Of a stretch of 64,000 nt of DNA, positions 35,286 to 45,563 are shown one piece after another. The DNA lies in the NCBI RefSeq assembly GCF_015500055.1, contig NZ_CP045492.1, positions 1,188,501 through 1,252,500 on the forward strand, in the 5' to 3' direction. The position numbers and the translations under genes were made by a program. Every line of letters starts with the position of its first letter. Position 1 is the first letter of the stretch. The DNA comes from Mesorhizobium sp. NBSH29 (GTDB taxonomy: Bacteria; Pseudomonadota; Alphaproteobacteria; Rhizobiales; Rhizobiaceae). The notes under the pieces were generated by a model that was not told the DNA's origin, searched no databases, and worked only from the letters and a program-made list of their open reading frames with translations.

Positions 35286-36251
35286 TCAATTGTCTTGCGA
35301 CTGTCCAATCGTAAGTGCGGTGCCTGAAACCAGGATCAGCCCGATTCCAAGCATGGCGAGCAGGTTGGTCTCCAGCCCCCAAAGCATGAACGCCCAGAGG
35401 CTGGCGAAGATGAGGAACGAATATTCCACCACTGCGACGTGAGAGGGGACGCCGATGCGGTAGGCTTCGGCTATGCAGGTCACCGCAATGACGGCGCCCA
35501 CGGCCTGAAAGAATGTCAGCCAGATAAGGCGCCCCGATGGCGCAACCCAGCCGCCTGTAAGGAAGTTGGGGGTTTCGACAGGAAAGAGACTGAAATAGAT
35601 CAATATGGCCACGCTAATCATGCCGATAACCGCAAAGACGCCGGCGGCCAGCACAACCGGGCTTTCCTCGCCACAGAGGTGAGGCGTCAGCAACATGCCG
35701 AGACCATAGCAAACGCCTGCAACCAGAGGCAGCAAAGACAGCAGGCTCAGTGATTGCAGGTCAGGTTGCAGCAACATCAGCACACCGGCAAAGCCGGCGG
35801 CGATTGCGAGGGTTTGAAACAGCGTGATGTGGGCAGAAAACAGAACAATCGAAAACAGGAGTACCCAGATTGGTGCGCTGAACAATCCGGCCCCGGCCTG
35901 GGCGACGGGCAGTATCCCCAATGTCGCAAAATAGATCAGCAGACCGGCTGAAACGACTAGGCTTCGCAGCGCGGTTTTGTGAAAATTAACGGGCCGCAGG
36001 CTTTGGCCGGAAATACTCCCGATCACCACCAGCAATGGAATTGCAATCAGCGTCCGGAGTACCTGGAACTGCCAAATTGCAGCTTCTTCCGCGACGCTCC
36101 CGACGAAATTGTCGATGAAGCTCAGGATTGCCGAGGCAAACAAGGCCAGAACCGCGGCACGGGTTCGCGGACTGCCCAGCCAGAACTGCTTGCAGCGTTT
36201 CGCCGGACCCGCTGTTGCGGGGCCGTGTGGTGCAGTGGATTTGACCGTCAT
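35286..36251 (-). CDS. DMT superfamily (EamA) transporter
   Basis: A 321-residue inner-membrane protein with ten hydrophobic helices in two EamA-like halves (LSFIDNFVGSVAEEAAIWQFQVLRTL in the first, AYRIGVPSHVAVVEYSFLIFASLW in the second). Such proteins usually export amino acids or metabolites. It is the last gene of a six-gene minus-strand operon with an amino-acid importer and a cysteine hydrolase, 73 bases after the hydrolase. It may expel a product of the hydrolase. Its 5' third is duplicated as a broken copy at 41335-41620. Confidence 0.85.
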   Translation of the reverse strand: MTVKSTAPHGPATAGPAKRCKQFWLGSPRTRAAVLALFASAILSFIDNFVGSVAEEAAIWQFQVLRTLIAIPLLVVIGSISGQSLRPVNFHKTALRSLVVSAGLLIYFATLGILPVAQAGAGLFSAPIWVLLFSIVLFSAHITLFQTLAIAAGFAGVLMLLQPDLQSLSLLSLLPLVAGVCYGLGMLLTPHLCGEESPVVLAAGVFAVIGMISVAILIYFSLFPVETPNFLTGGWVAPSGRLIWLTFFQAVGAVIAVTCIAEAYRIGVPSHVAVVEYSFLIFASLWAFMLWGLETNLLAMLGIGLILVSGTALTIGQSQDN

Positions 36252-36498
36252 TGTCGGTTGGCTCTATTCCGTCGGGACCTGGCAGACCCGGCCTGGCAGT
36301 GCTGCACGGCGGGGAGCCGCGATGTCAGCGTTGTGCGTCCATCGCCTGGAGCACTTCGTCCATCTGACGAACAGCGCCGGTCTGCAGATATTCCATCGCC
36401 CGCAGAGAGGCATTGTGAGCTTCAAGACTGGAGCCGCCGACGCAGTCTTCGATGACGCGGCAGAAATAATCACCCTGATGCGCGTCGGCATAGGTGTA
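35965..36498. repeat. Direct repeat, copy 1 (about 0.5 kb)
   Basis: Covers the 5' third of the DMT transporter gene and the 3' quarter of the hydrolase gene. The first ~245 bases match copy 2 (41335-41830) with only a few differences; the hydrolase part is more diverged. Both copies have the same orientation. Confidence 0.85.
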
Positions 36499-36945
36499 GT
36501 GGACGCAGACATCGGTGAGGCCGCCGGTCAGGATCAGCGTTTCAGCCTTCAAACCCTTGAGCAGGATTTCCAAATCTGTGCCGTAAAATGCCGAGTAGCG
36601 GCGCTTCTGGATCAGGTAGTCATCCTTGCGAAAGCCCAGGACTTCCTTGGCGACTTCGGTCTCGGGGTTGCTGTCGAGGCAATGGACATCCTCGTCGCCG
36701 TCGAGTTCGCGACCGAAATCGATCAGGTTGGCGCGATGGATCTCCTGGATGAAGATCACCGGGATACCCACTTCGCGGGCCTTGTCGATGACCGTGCGCG
36801 TGCGCGCCATGCGCTCTGCATAGTCAGGCATGTGATCGATCGAGCGCACTTCCTTCTTCACAAAAGTCGACTGCTGGATATCGATGACAATCAGCGCCGA
36901 TTTGCCCTCAATCAGTTCTCTCTTCTTGCCGTTCGGATTGGCCAT
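36325..36945 (-). CDS. Isochorismatase-like cysteine hydrolase
   Basis: A 206-residue cytosolic hydrolase of the isochorismatase/nicotinamidase superfamily. The catalytic triad is visible: Asp in ALIVIDIQQS, Lys in YLIQKRRYSAFYGTDLE and the nucleophile Cys in GGLTDVCVHYTYADAH. Members hydrolyse amides, carbamoyl compounds or isochorismate; conserved operon-mates here are an amino-acid importer and an exporter, so an imported amide or N-carbamoyl compound is the likely substrate. It starts 68 bases after the last permease. A decayed copy of its C-terminus lies at 41657-41830. Confidence 0.85.
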   Translation of the reverse strand: MANPNGKKRELIEGKSALIVIDIQQSTFVKKEVRSIDHMPDYAERMARTRTVIDKAREVGIPVIFIQEIHRANLIDFGRELDGDEDVHCLDSNPETEVAKEVLGFRKDDYLIQKRRYSAFYGTDLEILLKGLKAETLILTGGLTDVCVHYTYADAHQGDYFCRVIEDCVGGSSLEAHNASLRAMEYLQTGAVRQMDEVLQAMDAQR

Positions 36946-37013
36946 GGTTTTCCTCTTTCATGTGGTCCCACGGGATTGGTGGGAAACGGAGTTTGGGTGT
37001 GAAGTCGTAGGGA

Positions 37014-37799
37014 TCAGGTTTGGGCGACCAGCACCGGTCCGGCCTCTGTTTCGCGGGGGCGCAGATGCCCGAGATAGCGTTTTTCCGCATAGGCAAAGAG
37101 GCGCGTGATCGCGAACACGATGATCATGTAGAACACCATCGCGGTGACGAAGCCTTCATAAGCGAGGTAGTAGCGGCCATTGAGCCAGCGGCCGACGCCG
37201 AGCAGATCCTGCAGCGTGACAAGGCTGGCAATGGCCGAGCCATGCAGTGTGAAGATGACCTCGTTGGAATAGGCGGGCAGCGCACGGCGAAAGGCGCTGG
37301 GCAGGACAATCAGGCGCATTCGCGTCAACGGCGACATGCCGCAGGCCTTGGAGGCTTCGATCTCGCCTGCAGGTGTGGTCTCGATCGCGCCGCGCAAAAA
37401 TTCGGTGGTGTAGGCGCAGCTGTTGAGGACAAACGCGATCAGCACGCACCACCAGGGACTGCTGAGGACCGGCTCCCAAAGGAAGCTTTCGCGCACCGAT
37501 TCGAACTGGCCCAGCCCGTAATAGAACAGATAGACCTGAACCAACAGCGGCGTGCCGCGAAACAGATAGGTGAAGCTCCAGATGGCGGGATTGAGCAGCG
37601 GGGTTTTGTAGGCCCGCGCGATCGCCATCGGAATGGCCAGCAAGCCGCCCAGAAACAGTGCCAGAAATGTCAGCTCAAGTGTGACCAGCGCACCATAGAA
37701 AAACCGGTCGAGATGATCATAGACCAACAGGAAATCCAGCGGCGACATAATCTCGCTGAATGAGCGCAGATAGTCGAAGAATGTACGTTCCTGTTCCAT
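37014..37799 (-). CDS. Amino-acid ABC transporter permease (HisM type)
   Basis: A 261-residue membrane subunit of a polar amino-acid/opine-type importer. About five helices and the coupling loop SKACGMSPLTRMRLIVLPSAFRRALPAYSNEVI are seen. The N-terminus (EQERTFFDYLRSF) is cytoplasmic. It starts four bases after the stop of the partner permease. The C-terminus extends past the last helix with a short basic tail (YLGHLRPRE). Confidence 0.9.
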   Translation of the reverse strand: MEQERTFFDYLRSFSEIMSPLDFLLVYDHLDRFFYGALVTLELTFLALFLGGLLAIPMAIARAYKTPLLNPAIWSFTYLFRGTPLLVQVYLFYYGLGQFESVRESFLWEPVLSSPWWCVLIAFVLNSCAYTTEFLRGAIETTPAGEIEASKACGMSPLTRMRLIVLPSAFRRALPAYSNEVIFTLHGSAIASLVTLQDLLGVGRWLNGRYYLAYEGFVTAMVFYMIIVFAITRLFAYAEKRYLGHLRPRETEAGPVLVAQT

Positions 37800-37803
37800 G
37801 CTT

Positions 37804-38493
37804 CTAGCCCCTCGCCAGACCGACGCTGTATTTGCGTTCGACCCATCTCAGCCCGATGTCAGAAATGGCGGTGATCGCCAGATAAATCAGCAGGACGGCG
37901 ATCATGAACGAGAACAGCTGGTGCACCGATCTACCGGCGGCAACCGAATTCCAGACCAGATCATGCAGGCCGATCACCGAGACCAGTGCGGTGGACTTGA
38001 CCAGAACCAGCCAATTGTTTGCAAAGCTGGGCAGTGCATAGCGCACCATCTGCGGCCAGGTCACGACAGTGAAGACCTTCGCCAGGCTCATGCCGGCTGC
38101 CACTGCTGCTTCCAGCTGGCCTTTCGGGATGGCCATGATGGCGCCGCGAAAGGTCTCAGCCATATAGGCGCCAAAGATGAAACCGAGCGTGAGAACACCG
38201 GCGAGGAACTGGTTGACGTCGACATAGTCCCACCAGCCGGTCCGGGTGCCCAGAGCATTTACCGCGGCCTGTCCGCCGTAAAATATCAGCATCATCAAAA
38301 CGAGTTCGGGAACGCTGCGAACAAGGGTCGTGTAGCCATTGCCGAGATGTCGCAGCAGGGGTGTCTGCGACATTTTCAGAAAAGCCCCGACAAGGCCGCA
38401 GATGATCGACAAGAGAAGCGAAAGCAGCGCCAGCGAGATGGTCACGAGCGTTCCGCTGAGTATTACCTCTCTATATTCGATTACCGCGTTCAT
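37804..38493 (-). CDS. Amino-acid ABC transporter permease (HisQ type)
   Basis: A 229-residue membrane subunit with about five helices. The family segments LRHLGNGYTTLVRSVPELVLMMLIFYGG and EAAVAAGMSLAKVFTVVTWPQMVRYALP (coupling loop) are clear. It follows the binding-protein gene after a gap that contains a perfect hairpin and precedes the HisM-type gene. Together they form the heterodimeric channel. Confidence 0.9.
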   Translation of the reverse strand: MNAVIEYREVILSGTLVTISLALLSLLLSIICGLVGAFLKMSQTPLLRHLGNGYTTLVRSVPELVLMMLIFYGGQAAVNALGTRTGWWDYVDVNQFLAGVLTLGFIFGAYMAETFRGAIMAIPKGQLEAAVAAGMSLAKVFTVVTWPQMVRYALPSFANNWLVLVKSTALVSVIGLHDLVWNSVAAGRSVHQLFSFMIAVLLIYLAITAISDIGLRWVERKYSVGLARG

Positions 38494-38528
38494 CCAAGCC
38501 TCTCCGGCTGTGTTTCGAGCTATTGGTA

Positions 38529-38558
38529 AGCGAGGGCAACGCCATGGCTGCCCTCGCT
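38529..38558 (-). other. Intercistronic hairpin after a solute-binding-protein gene
   Basis: A perfect 10-bp stem (AGCGAGGGCA with TGCCCTCGCT) and 10-base loop sit in the gap between the binding-protein stop at 38576 and the permease start at 38493. There is no U-tract. Same position and form as the hairpins after three other binding-protein genes in the window. Confidence 0.65.
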
Positions 38559-38575
38559 GTCACTGAAGGCGCAGA

Positions 38576-39349
38576 TCAGTTCCCGTAGACGTCGAAAGGG
38601 AAGTACTTGTCGTTGGCGGCCTTGTAGGTGCCGTTCGTGCGCATCGCGCTGATGGCCGTGGAGATTTCATCGGCCAGGGGGTCGTCCTTGCGCACGGCAA
38701 CGCCGACGCCTTCGCCCAGGCAGGCTGCATCATCGAGATCGCCGCCGATGAAATCGAAGTCTTTTCCGGCGTCGGTCGACAGAAATCCGTCAACCGCCTG
38801 GATCGAGTTGGAAATCTGCGCATCAAGCCGCCCGGCAGCCAGGTCGGTGTAGACATCTTCCTGATTGCTGTAGAGGCTGATGACGGCGTCTGGCGTATGC
38901 TTTTCAACATAGCACTGGTAGGTGGTGCCACGCAGAAGACCGATCCTCAGGCCCTTGGAGCCTTCCTTGCTGAAATCATAATCGGCACCCTTCTTGGCAA
39001 TGAAGCGCGTCGGTGTCTGGTAATATTTTTTTGAGAAGCTAACCTTCTTCTTGCGATCTTCGGTGATCGACATCGAGGCCACGATGGCATCGTATTTGCG
39101 CGAGATCAGGGCCGGGATCATGCCGTCCCATTCCTGCTCGACCAGTTCGCATTCGCGCTTCAGTTCGGCGCAGATTGCCAGGGCGATGTCGATATCAAAG
39201 CCAGACAAGGTTCCGTCGGCTTCCTTTTTCGAGAACGGCGGGTAGGCGCCTTCGACGCCAATTCGTAACGGCTCGGCAGCGATTGCCTGGCTGCCAACCA
39301 GCATTGTTGCGCCGATCAGTGTGGCGGAAACGATTATCTTGAAGTTCAT
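38576..39349 (-). CDS. Amino-acid ABC transporter substrate-binding protein
   Basis: A 257-residue periplasmic receptor of the lysine/arginine/ornithine/octopine type (type II fold). The signal peptide ends near QAIAAE. The mature start LRIGVEGAYPPFSKKEADGTLSGFD and the ligand-binding IVASMSITEDRKKKVSFS segment, with its Arg for the ligand carboxylate, are typical. A Cys pair (CAELKREC) matches the disulfide found in many basic-amino-acid receptors. Ligand class is inferred from family. Confidence 0.9.
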   Translation of the reverse strand: MNFKIIVSATLIGATMLVGSQAIAAEPLRIGVEGAYPPFSKKEADGTLSGFDIDIALAICAELKRECELVEQEWDGMIPALISRKYDAIVASMSITEDRKKKVSFSKKYYQTPTRFIAKKGADYDFSKEGSKGLRIGLLRGTTYQCYVEKHTPDAVISLYSNQEDVYTDLAAGRLDAQISNSIQAVDGFLSTDAGKDFDFIGGDLDDAACLGEGVGVAVRKDDPLADEISTAISAMRTNGTYKAANDKYFPFDVYGN

Positions 39350-39416
39350 TGCTCTTCTCCCATTGAGTGTGGTGGTCGTATTTCTTTGCCCATCCGATCA
39401 TTTCGGACTGGCACCG

Positions 39417-40193
39417 CTAATTTCGTGTGGTCGACAGAAATTGCTGGAACCGTTCTGATTGAGGATTTTCGAACATGGTTTGAGGCGCGCCGGCCTCTTC
39501 GATCAGTCCCTTGTGCAAAAAGATGACCCGGGACGAGACATCGCGGGCAAACGCCATTTCATGGGTGACGACAACCATTGTGCGGCCCTCATCGGCGAGC
39601 GACCGCATTACCTTGAGAACTTCGCCGACAAGCTCCGGGTCGAGCGCGGATGTCGGCTCGTCAAACAGCATGACTTCCGGCTCCATGGCCAAGGCCCGGG
39701 CAATGGCGGTCCGTTGCTGCTGGCCGCCGGAGATATGGGCAGGGTAATAATTGCGACGCTCATACATGCCTACGCGGTGCAGCATGGCGTCGGCCTTCTC
39801 GATGGCCTCCGCTTTCGACTTGCCGAGAACATGGACTGGACCGGCGGTGACATTTTCCAGCACGGTCATATGGGCCCAAAGATTGAAGCCCTGAAACACC
39901 ATGGCCAGCCGTGAACGGATACGCTCGACCTGGCGTCGGTCCGCAGGTCTTGACGCCCCGGTGCCGTCCGGGATCATGTTGATGACTTCGCCATGCACGG
40001 TCACGGTGCCAGAATTGGGCATCTCAAGCAGGTTGATGCAGCGAAGGAAGGTGCTCTTGCCCGATCCGGAGGAGCCGATCATGGAAATCACGTCGCCTTC
40101 GTTGGCGTGAAGATCGACGCCCTTGAGCACTTCGATGGGGCCGAAGCTCTTGTGCAGGTCTTCGACGACGAGTGCTGGCGTATCCTCGGACAT
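39417..40193 (-). CDS. Amino-acid ABC transporter ATP-binding protein (HisP type)
   Basis: A 258-residue ATPase. Walker [10 protein letters not shown], the HisP-type insertion after the first strand ([19 protein letters not shown]), signature [15 protein letters not shown] and Walker [13 protein letters not shown] are intact. The ATG at 40193 gives the usual N-terminus; a longer frame to 40262 adds 23 unsupported residues. It is the first gene of the minus-strand operon and diverges from the LysR gene at 40319. Confidence 0.92.
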   Translation of the reverse strand: MSEDTPALVVEDLHKSFGPIEVLKGVDLHANEGDVISMIGSSGSGKSTFLRCINLLEMPNSGTVTVHGEVINMIPDGTGASRPADRRQVERIRSRLAMVFQGFNLWAHMTVLENVTAGPVHVLGKSKAEAIEKADAMLHRVGMYERRNYYPAHISGGQQQRTAIARALAMEPEVMLFDEPTSALDPELVGEVLKVMRSLADEGRTMVVVTHEMAFARDVSSRVIFLHKGLIEEAGAPQTMFENPQSERFQQFLSTTRN

Positions 40194-40288
40194 GAACTTC
40201 CCCGTGGTGATTGCTGCGCGTTTCTGCAATCCAGATGTCGTGATAAAGCCTAGCCGCCTCAAACTCTCAGCGTGAGTGCAAAGTCCTT

Positions 40289-40304
40289 TACCTGAGCATT
40301 AGGT
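40289..40304. promoter_or_regulatory. Possible LysR-type site between divergent genes
   Basis: ACCT-N7-AGGT, with a T-N11-A pattern starting at 40289, lies 15 bases before the LysR start and about 95 bases before the ATPase start. The match is imperfect and short; it is offered only because of its position. Confidence 0.3.
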
Positions 40305-40318
40305 CAGCTTACGCTACA

Positions 40319-41233
40319 ATGATGAGATACAAGCTTCCTCCACTGTCTGCATTGCGCGCTTTCGAGGCGGCTTCGCGCACCGAGAACTTTGCAGAAGCCG
40401 GTCGGGAACTGGGCGTGACGCATAGCGCTATCAGTCAGCAGATCCGCACGATTGAGGACTGGCTCCAGGTCAAGCTGTTCGAGCGGCATGGCAACCGGGT
40501 TGGTCTTTCCCACGAAGGCGCGGCTTTACGTCCACGCATCAATGACGCATTCGAAATCCTTGCGGAGGCTTGCGCCTATATACAGCGTGCTCGAAGAACG
40601 CTGTCGCTGAATGTCAGTGCAGAACCGGCCTTTGCATCACGCTGGCTGCGGCCCCGTCTGGTCGATTTTCGCGAACTGCATCCGGAGATCGAAGTTCACC
40701 TGTTCTCGGGATGGGATCAGAAATCGCCGCAGGGTACTGGTGTGGATGTCATCATTCATTTCGAGGAGCGGCTGAAGGAATTCGTTCACATCTCCGATCG
40801 ATTGTTCCCGGTCTATGGCTACCCGGCCTGTTCGCCCGCGTTCCGGGAGAAAGTTACCAGGGATTCGACACCTTTCGATCTGAACACAGTGCCGCTGATC
40901 CATGACAACTCCAGGATGATGTGGCGGCGCTGGTTCAATGAACATATGCCCGGCAGCACGGCATGGCGGTCCGGATATGTCTATTCGGATTTGTCGCTGG
41001 CGATCGATGCAGCGACGGATGGAGAAGGAATGTTTCTTGCCGATGACATCCTCTGCAAGAACGAAATCACCCAGGGCAACCTGATAAGGCTTATGCCCGA
41101 AACAATGTTGTGCACATGGTACTGCGCCGGCGTCGCTAATGACAGAAACACCAATACGGCGGTGCGGGTGTTTCTTGACTGGCTTATCTCAGCCAGTCAA
41201 GGACGTCTTAGCCCGCCTGATGAACAGCGATGA
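40319..41233 (+). CDS. LysR family regulator (GcvA-like)
   Basis: A 304-residue regulator. The N-terminal winged helix-turn-helix is LSALRAFEAASRTENFAEAGRELGVTHSAISQQIRTIEDWL, the GcvA-like form. The C-terminal effector domain begins with LSVNVSAEPAFASRWLRPRL-like sequence near residue 95. It is divergent from the six-gene transporter-hydrolase-exporter operon and very probably activates it in response to the imported compound. Confidence 0.92.
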   Translation: MMRYKLPPLSALRAFEAASRTENFAEAGRELGVTHSAISQQIRTIEDWLQVKLFERHGNRVGLSHEGAALRPRINDAFEILAEACAYIQRARRTLSLNVSAEPAFASRWLRPRLVDFRELHPEIEVHLFSGWDQKSPQGTGVDVIIHFEERLKEFVHISDRLFPVYGYPACSPAFREKVTRDSTPFDLNTVPLIHDNSRMMWRRWFNEHMPGSTAWRSGYVYSDLSLAIDAATDGEGMFLADDILCKNEITQGNLIRLMPETMLCTWYCAGVANDRNTNTAVRVFLDWLISASQGRLSPPDEQR

Positions 41234-41334
41234 GCGTTGGTGCGCGAACAAGATCTCAACGATTTTTGCTTATGGGGCTGAAATCCCCACTAGCTTGAAT
41301 GAACCAGCATGCCGCACAAGCATAACGCCGGCCG

Positions 41335-41620
41335 CGCAGCGCGGTTTTGTGAAAATTAACGGGCCGCAGGCTTTGGCCGGAATACTCCCGATCACCACCA
41401 GCAATGGAATTGCAATCAGCGTCCGGAGTACCTGGAACTGCCAGATTGCAGCTTCTTCCGCGACGCTCCCGACGAAATTGTCGATGAAGCTCAGCATTGC
41501 CGAGGCAAACAAGGCCAGAACCGCGGCACGGGTTCGCGGACTGCCCAGCCAGAACTGCTTGCAGCGTTTCGCCGGACCCGCAGGTACGAAACCTTGTTGT
41601 GCAGTGGACTTTACCAGCAT
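41335..41620 (-). pseudogene. DMT transporter 5' fragment (decayed duplicate)
   Basis: Reads as the first ~95 residues of the DMT transporter at 35286 (RTRAAVLALFASAMLSFIDN, LIAIPLLVVIGSI) and then shifts frame because one A is missing relative to the intact gene. The rest of the transporter is absent. The ATG would be at 41620. Confidence 0.8.
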
Positions 41621-41656
41621 CGTCAATCGGCTCCACACCATCGGGACCTGAACCTT

Positions 41657-41830
41657 TCAGTGCTGGGAGTCCATCGCCTGGAGTACTTCGTCCATTTTGC
41701 GCACGGCGCCGGTTTGGAGATACTGCATCGCGCGCAGAGAGGCATCATGCGCCTCAAGGCTGGAGCCGCCGACGCAGTCTTCGATGACACGGCAGAAATA
41801 GTCGCCCTGATGCGCGTCAGCAAAGGTGTA
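41657..41830 (-). pseudogene. Cysteine hydrolase 3' fragment (decayed duplicate)
   Basis: Encodes the last ~57 residues of the hydrolase at 36325 (FADAHQGDYFCRVIEDC, YLQTGAVRKMDEVLQAMD) with several substitutions and its own stop, but the catalytic Asp, Lys and Cys regions are gone. It lies in the same order relative to the DMT fragment as in the intact operon. Confidence 0.8.
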
Positions 41831-42266
41831 AACCCGTCCCCGAAGCGGAGATGTCATCCGCAAAGGCGGTTTGTGTCCCAGCTCCGAAAGCTGTCGCCAT
41901 GGAGACGGCAGACAACGCCGCCCAAATCTTCAACTTCATCACCAAGCCATTCGTCAAAAACCCGAGAACAGTAAGCAGCGAATATATGTTTGCTGCAAGC
42001 TAATCATCGCATTGCGGTGAACATCACCTTGACCCGAACGCCAAATGCTTCATGAACCGGTCGCCAGGATTGCAGCAATCGCCATCACCCCGATAAGGGC
42101 AATCAGTGCAAATTTTTCAGCAACCGTTTGCTGACCTATGTTCCAGTGACTGCCCCGAAAATGGTGAGCGATGTGGCGGCCAGTTGCGGTGAGGCGTCAC
42201 ATGGTCTCTTGAGTACGTTATCGCGAGTGCATCGAGCCAGTATGACCGGTCGCTACTACCTGTTTC
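41831..42266. other. Decayed intergenic region with a start-stop small frame
   Basis: No complete gene is supported. On the minus strand an open stretch from 42196 to 42053 would encode a short membrane-helix peptide (ALIALIGVMAIAAILATGS at its end). It is preceded at 42202 by ATG immediately followed by TGA, and has no other usable start codon. On the plus strand a 34-codon frame begins at 41899. Both may be remnants. Confidence 0.35.
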
Positions 42267-42530
42267 CTAGCATGTAGGCCCGCTGCGCATGTCACGCGGG
42301 TGGTCAACGCGATGGCCGTTCTCCATGTCGATGTAGAGAACGTCACTCTGTTCGCATTCAATCGAGCCCGTAACCACCACAAGCAACGGCAATGGCCAGA
42401 AATGCCGGCTCCCATTGAAATATAGTTCATCCACTTGGATGACAAAATAGCAGGGCTGCGCGAGAGATAAGAGGGGAACGTCGTGGGGAAAGACCCCCTG
42501 CAAACCGAGACGCTCAATAATTTCAGACAC
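42267..42530 (-). CDS. Small hypothetical protein next to tRNA-Ala
   Basis: An 87-residue frame starting with GTG at 42530, only 14 bases beyond the 3' end of the tRNA-Ala gene. It contains a Phe/Leu/Val-rich centre (CYFVIQVDELYFNG, PLPLLVVVTGSI) and a Cys-containing end. The length without stops and composition are suggestive, but no ribosome site or family is seen. It could be a remnant of an element inserted at the tRNA. Confidence 0.35.
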   Translation of the reverse strand: MSEIIERLGLQGVFPHDVPLLSLAQPCYFVIQVDELYFNGSRHFWPLPLLVVVTGSIECEQSDVLYIDMENGHRVDHPRDMRSGPTC

Positions 42531-42544
42531 TTGGAAGGGTTGTT

Positions 42545-42620
42545 TGGTGGAGCCAAGCGGGATCGAACCGCTGACCTCCTGCATGCCATGCAGGCGCTCT
42601 CCCAGCTGAGCTATGGCCCC
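42545..42620 (-). tRNA. tRNA-Ala (GGC)
   Basis: A 76-base gene including encoded CCA. The acceptor GGGGCCA pairs with TGGCTCC, the D-arm is AGCTCAGCTGGGAGAGC, and the anticodon arm is CCTGC-ATGGCAT-GCAGG with anticodon GGC. The T-arm carries GGTTCGATCCC. Its 3' end faces the accessory region at 34.9-42.5 kb, a common integration target geometry. Confidence 0.95.
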
Positions 42621-42768
42621 ATTTTTCCGGTTTGTGGCCGGCGCCGTTGCGGCGGTCTTTTGCGCAGGTCTGGCATCTGCGCAGTCGAACGCGGCTTCTA
42701 ACCCCGCCCATCGTCAAGATCAAGCCCTGCGCGCGCTCCTTTTTCGGGCCGCGCAGGTGCCTGTAGGA

Positions 42769-43164
42769 TCAGGTGTCGTCGTCGTCGTCGCCCACGCCGA
42801 TAATGTCGGCGACGTCGTCATCATCTTCCTCATCGTCATCAGCAAGGAAGGTGTCGTCGTCATCGTCATCACCGAGATCAACATCGTCATCGTCGTCGCC
42901 ATCAGCGGTGTCGGCACCGTCGGCCTTGGTCTCTTCATCGGCCTCTTCGAGCGACACCACTTCCACGGCGTCATCTTCGGAGTCGGCTTCCTTCTCTTCA
43001 ACCTCTTCCTCGGGCTCGGCCATGCTATCCGTCACTGATTCAAAATAAGAGCGCGGATATGACTTACCCGTGTAGGGCGAAACGATCGGATTCTTGTTCA
43101 GATCATAGAATTTCTGGCCCGTTTCCGGGTCAATGCGTTTGGTGCCAAGTTCGGGTTTAGCCAC
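42769..43164 (-). CDS. TIGR02300 family acidic protein
   Basis: A 131-residue protein starting with GTG. The N-terminal ~45 residues (KPELGTKRIDPETGQKFYDLNKNPIVSPYTG) are the conserved TIGR02300 domain found in rhizobia and relatives. The rest is a low-complexity Asp/Glu tail with long Asp runs encoded by GAC/GAT repeats. Function is unknown; charge suggests binding to basic partners or metal. It is divergent from aroA, the usual rhizobial arrangement. Confidence 0.85.
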   Translation of the reverse strand: MAKPELGTKRIDPETGQKFYDLNKNPIVSPYTGKSYPRSYFESVTDSMAEPEEEVEEKEADSEDDAVEVVSLEEADEETKADGADTADGDDDDDVDLGDDDDDDTFLADDDEEDDDDVADIIGVGDDDDDT

Positions 43165-43248
43165 GGTCCAGCCTCGTCATAAAAAGGTTGGTCCCCTTAA
43201 CCAAGCTTTGCGGCCCTGTCAAAGCCTAATGGACGCACATTCAAATGA

Positions 43249-45350
<2,102 letters not shown>

Positions 45351-45529
45351 AGCATCGCATGACGCTTTGATTGCCGTCTTACCGGCACGCTTTGCCATTG
45401 CAAGCATCAGGATGGGACGACAACCGCCTGCCAGCATTCATTTGCGCCGGAACAGCCGCTGACGCGGCACCAAGGTCTTCATTGACCGGGATACTGGCCA
45501 GGCAAACGCAACGCTAACCCACGGCGCAG

Positions 45530-45549
45530 GCCTGGCTTTTTTGCCGGGC
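45530..45549 (+). promoter_or_regulatory. Hairpin abutting the rpsA ribosome site
   Basis: GCCTGGC-TTTTTT-GCCGGGC forms a 7-bp stem (one G-U) two bases before CAGGAG, the rpsA Shine-Dalgarno. A U6 loop is attractive for S1 binding, so it may take part in autogenous control of S1 synthesis. The role is inferred. Confidence 0.4.
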
Positions 45550-45563
45550 TCTCAGGAGAAACA

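Larger units (their letters stand above)
41335..41830. repeat. Direct repeat, copy 2 (about 0.5 kb)
   Basis: Same orientation as copy 1 at 35965-36498. Bases 41335-41580 differ from copy 1 by one deleted base and a few substitutions, while the remainder is more diverged and about 35 bases shorter overall. Homology starts abruptly at CGCAGCGCGG and ends after AAGGTGTA. Confidence 0.85.

Noticed and set aside
42773-43048. A Ser-rich plus-strand frame opposite the TIGR02300 gene
   Set aside because: It is an artefact of the GAC/GAT Asp repeats on the other strand; the TIGR02300 N-terminal domain fixes the true strand.
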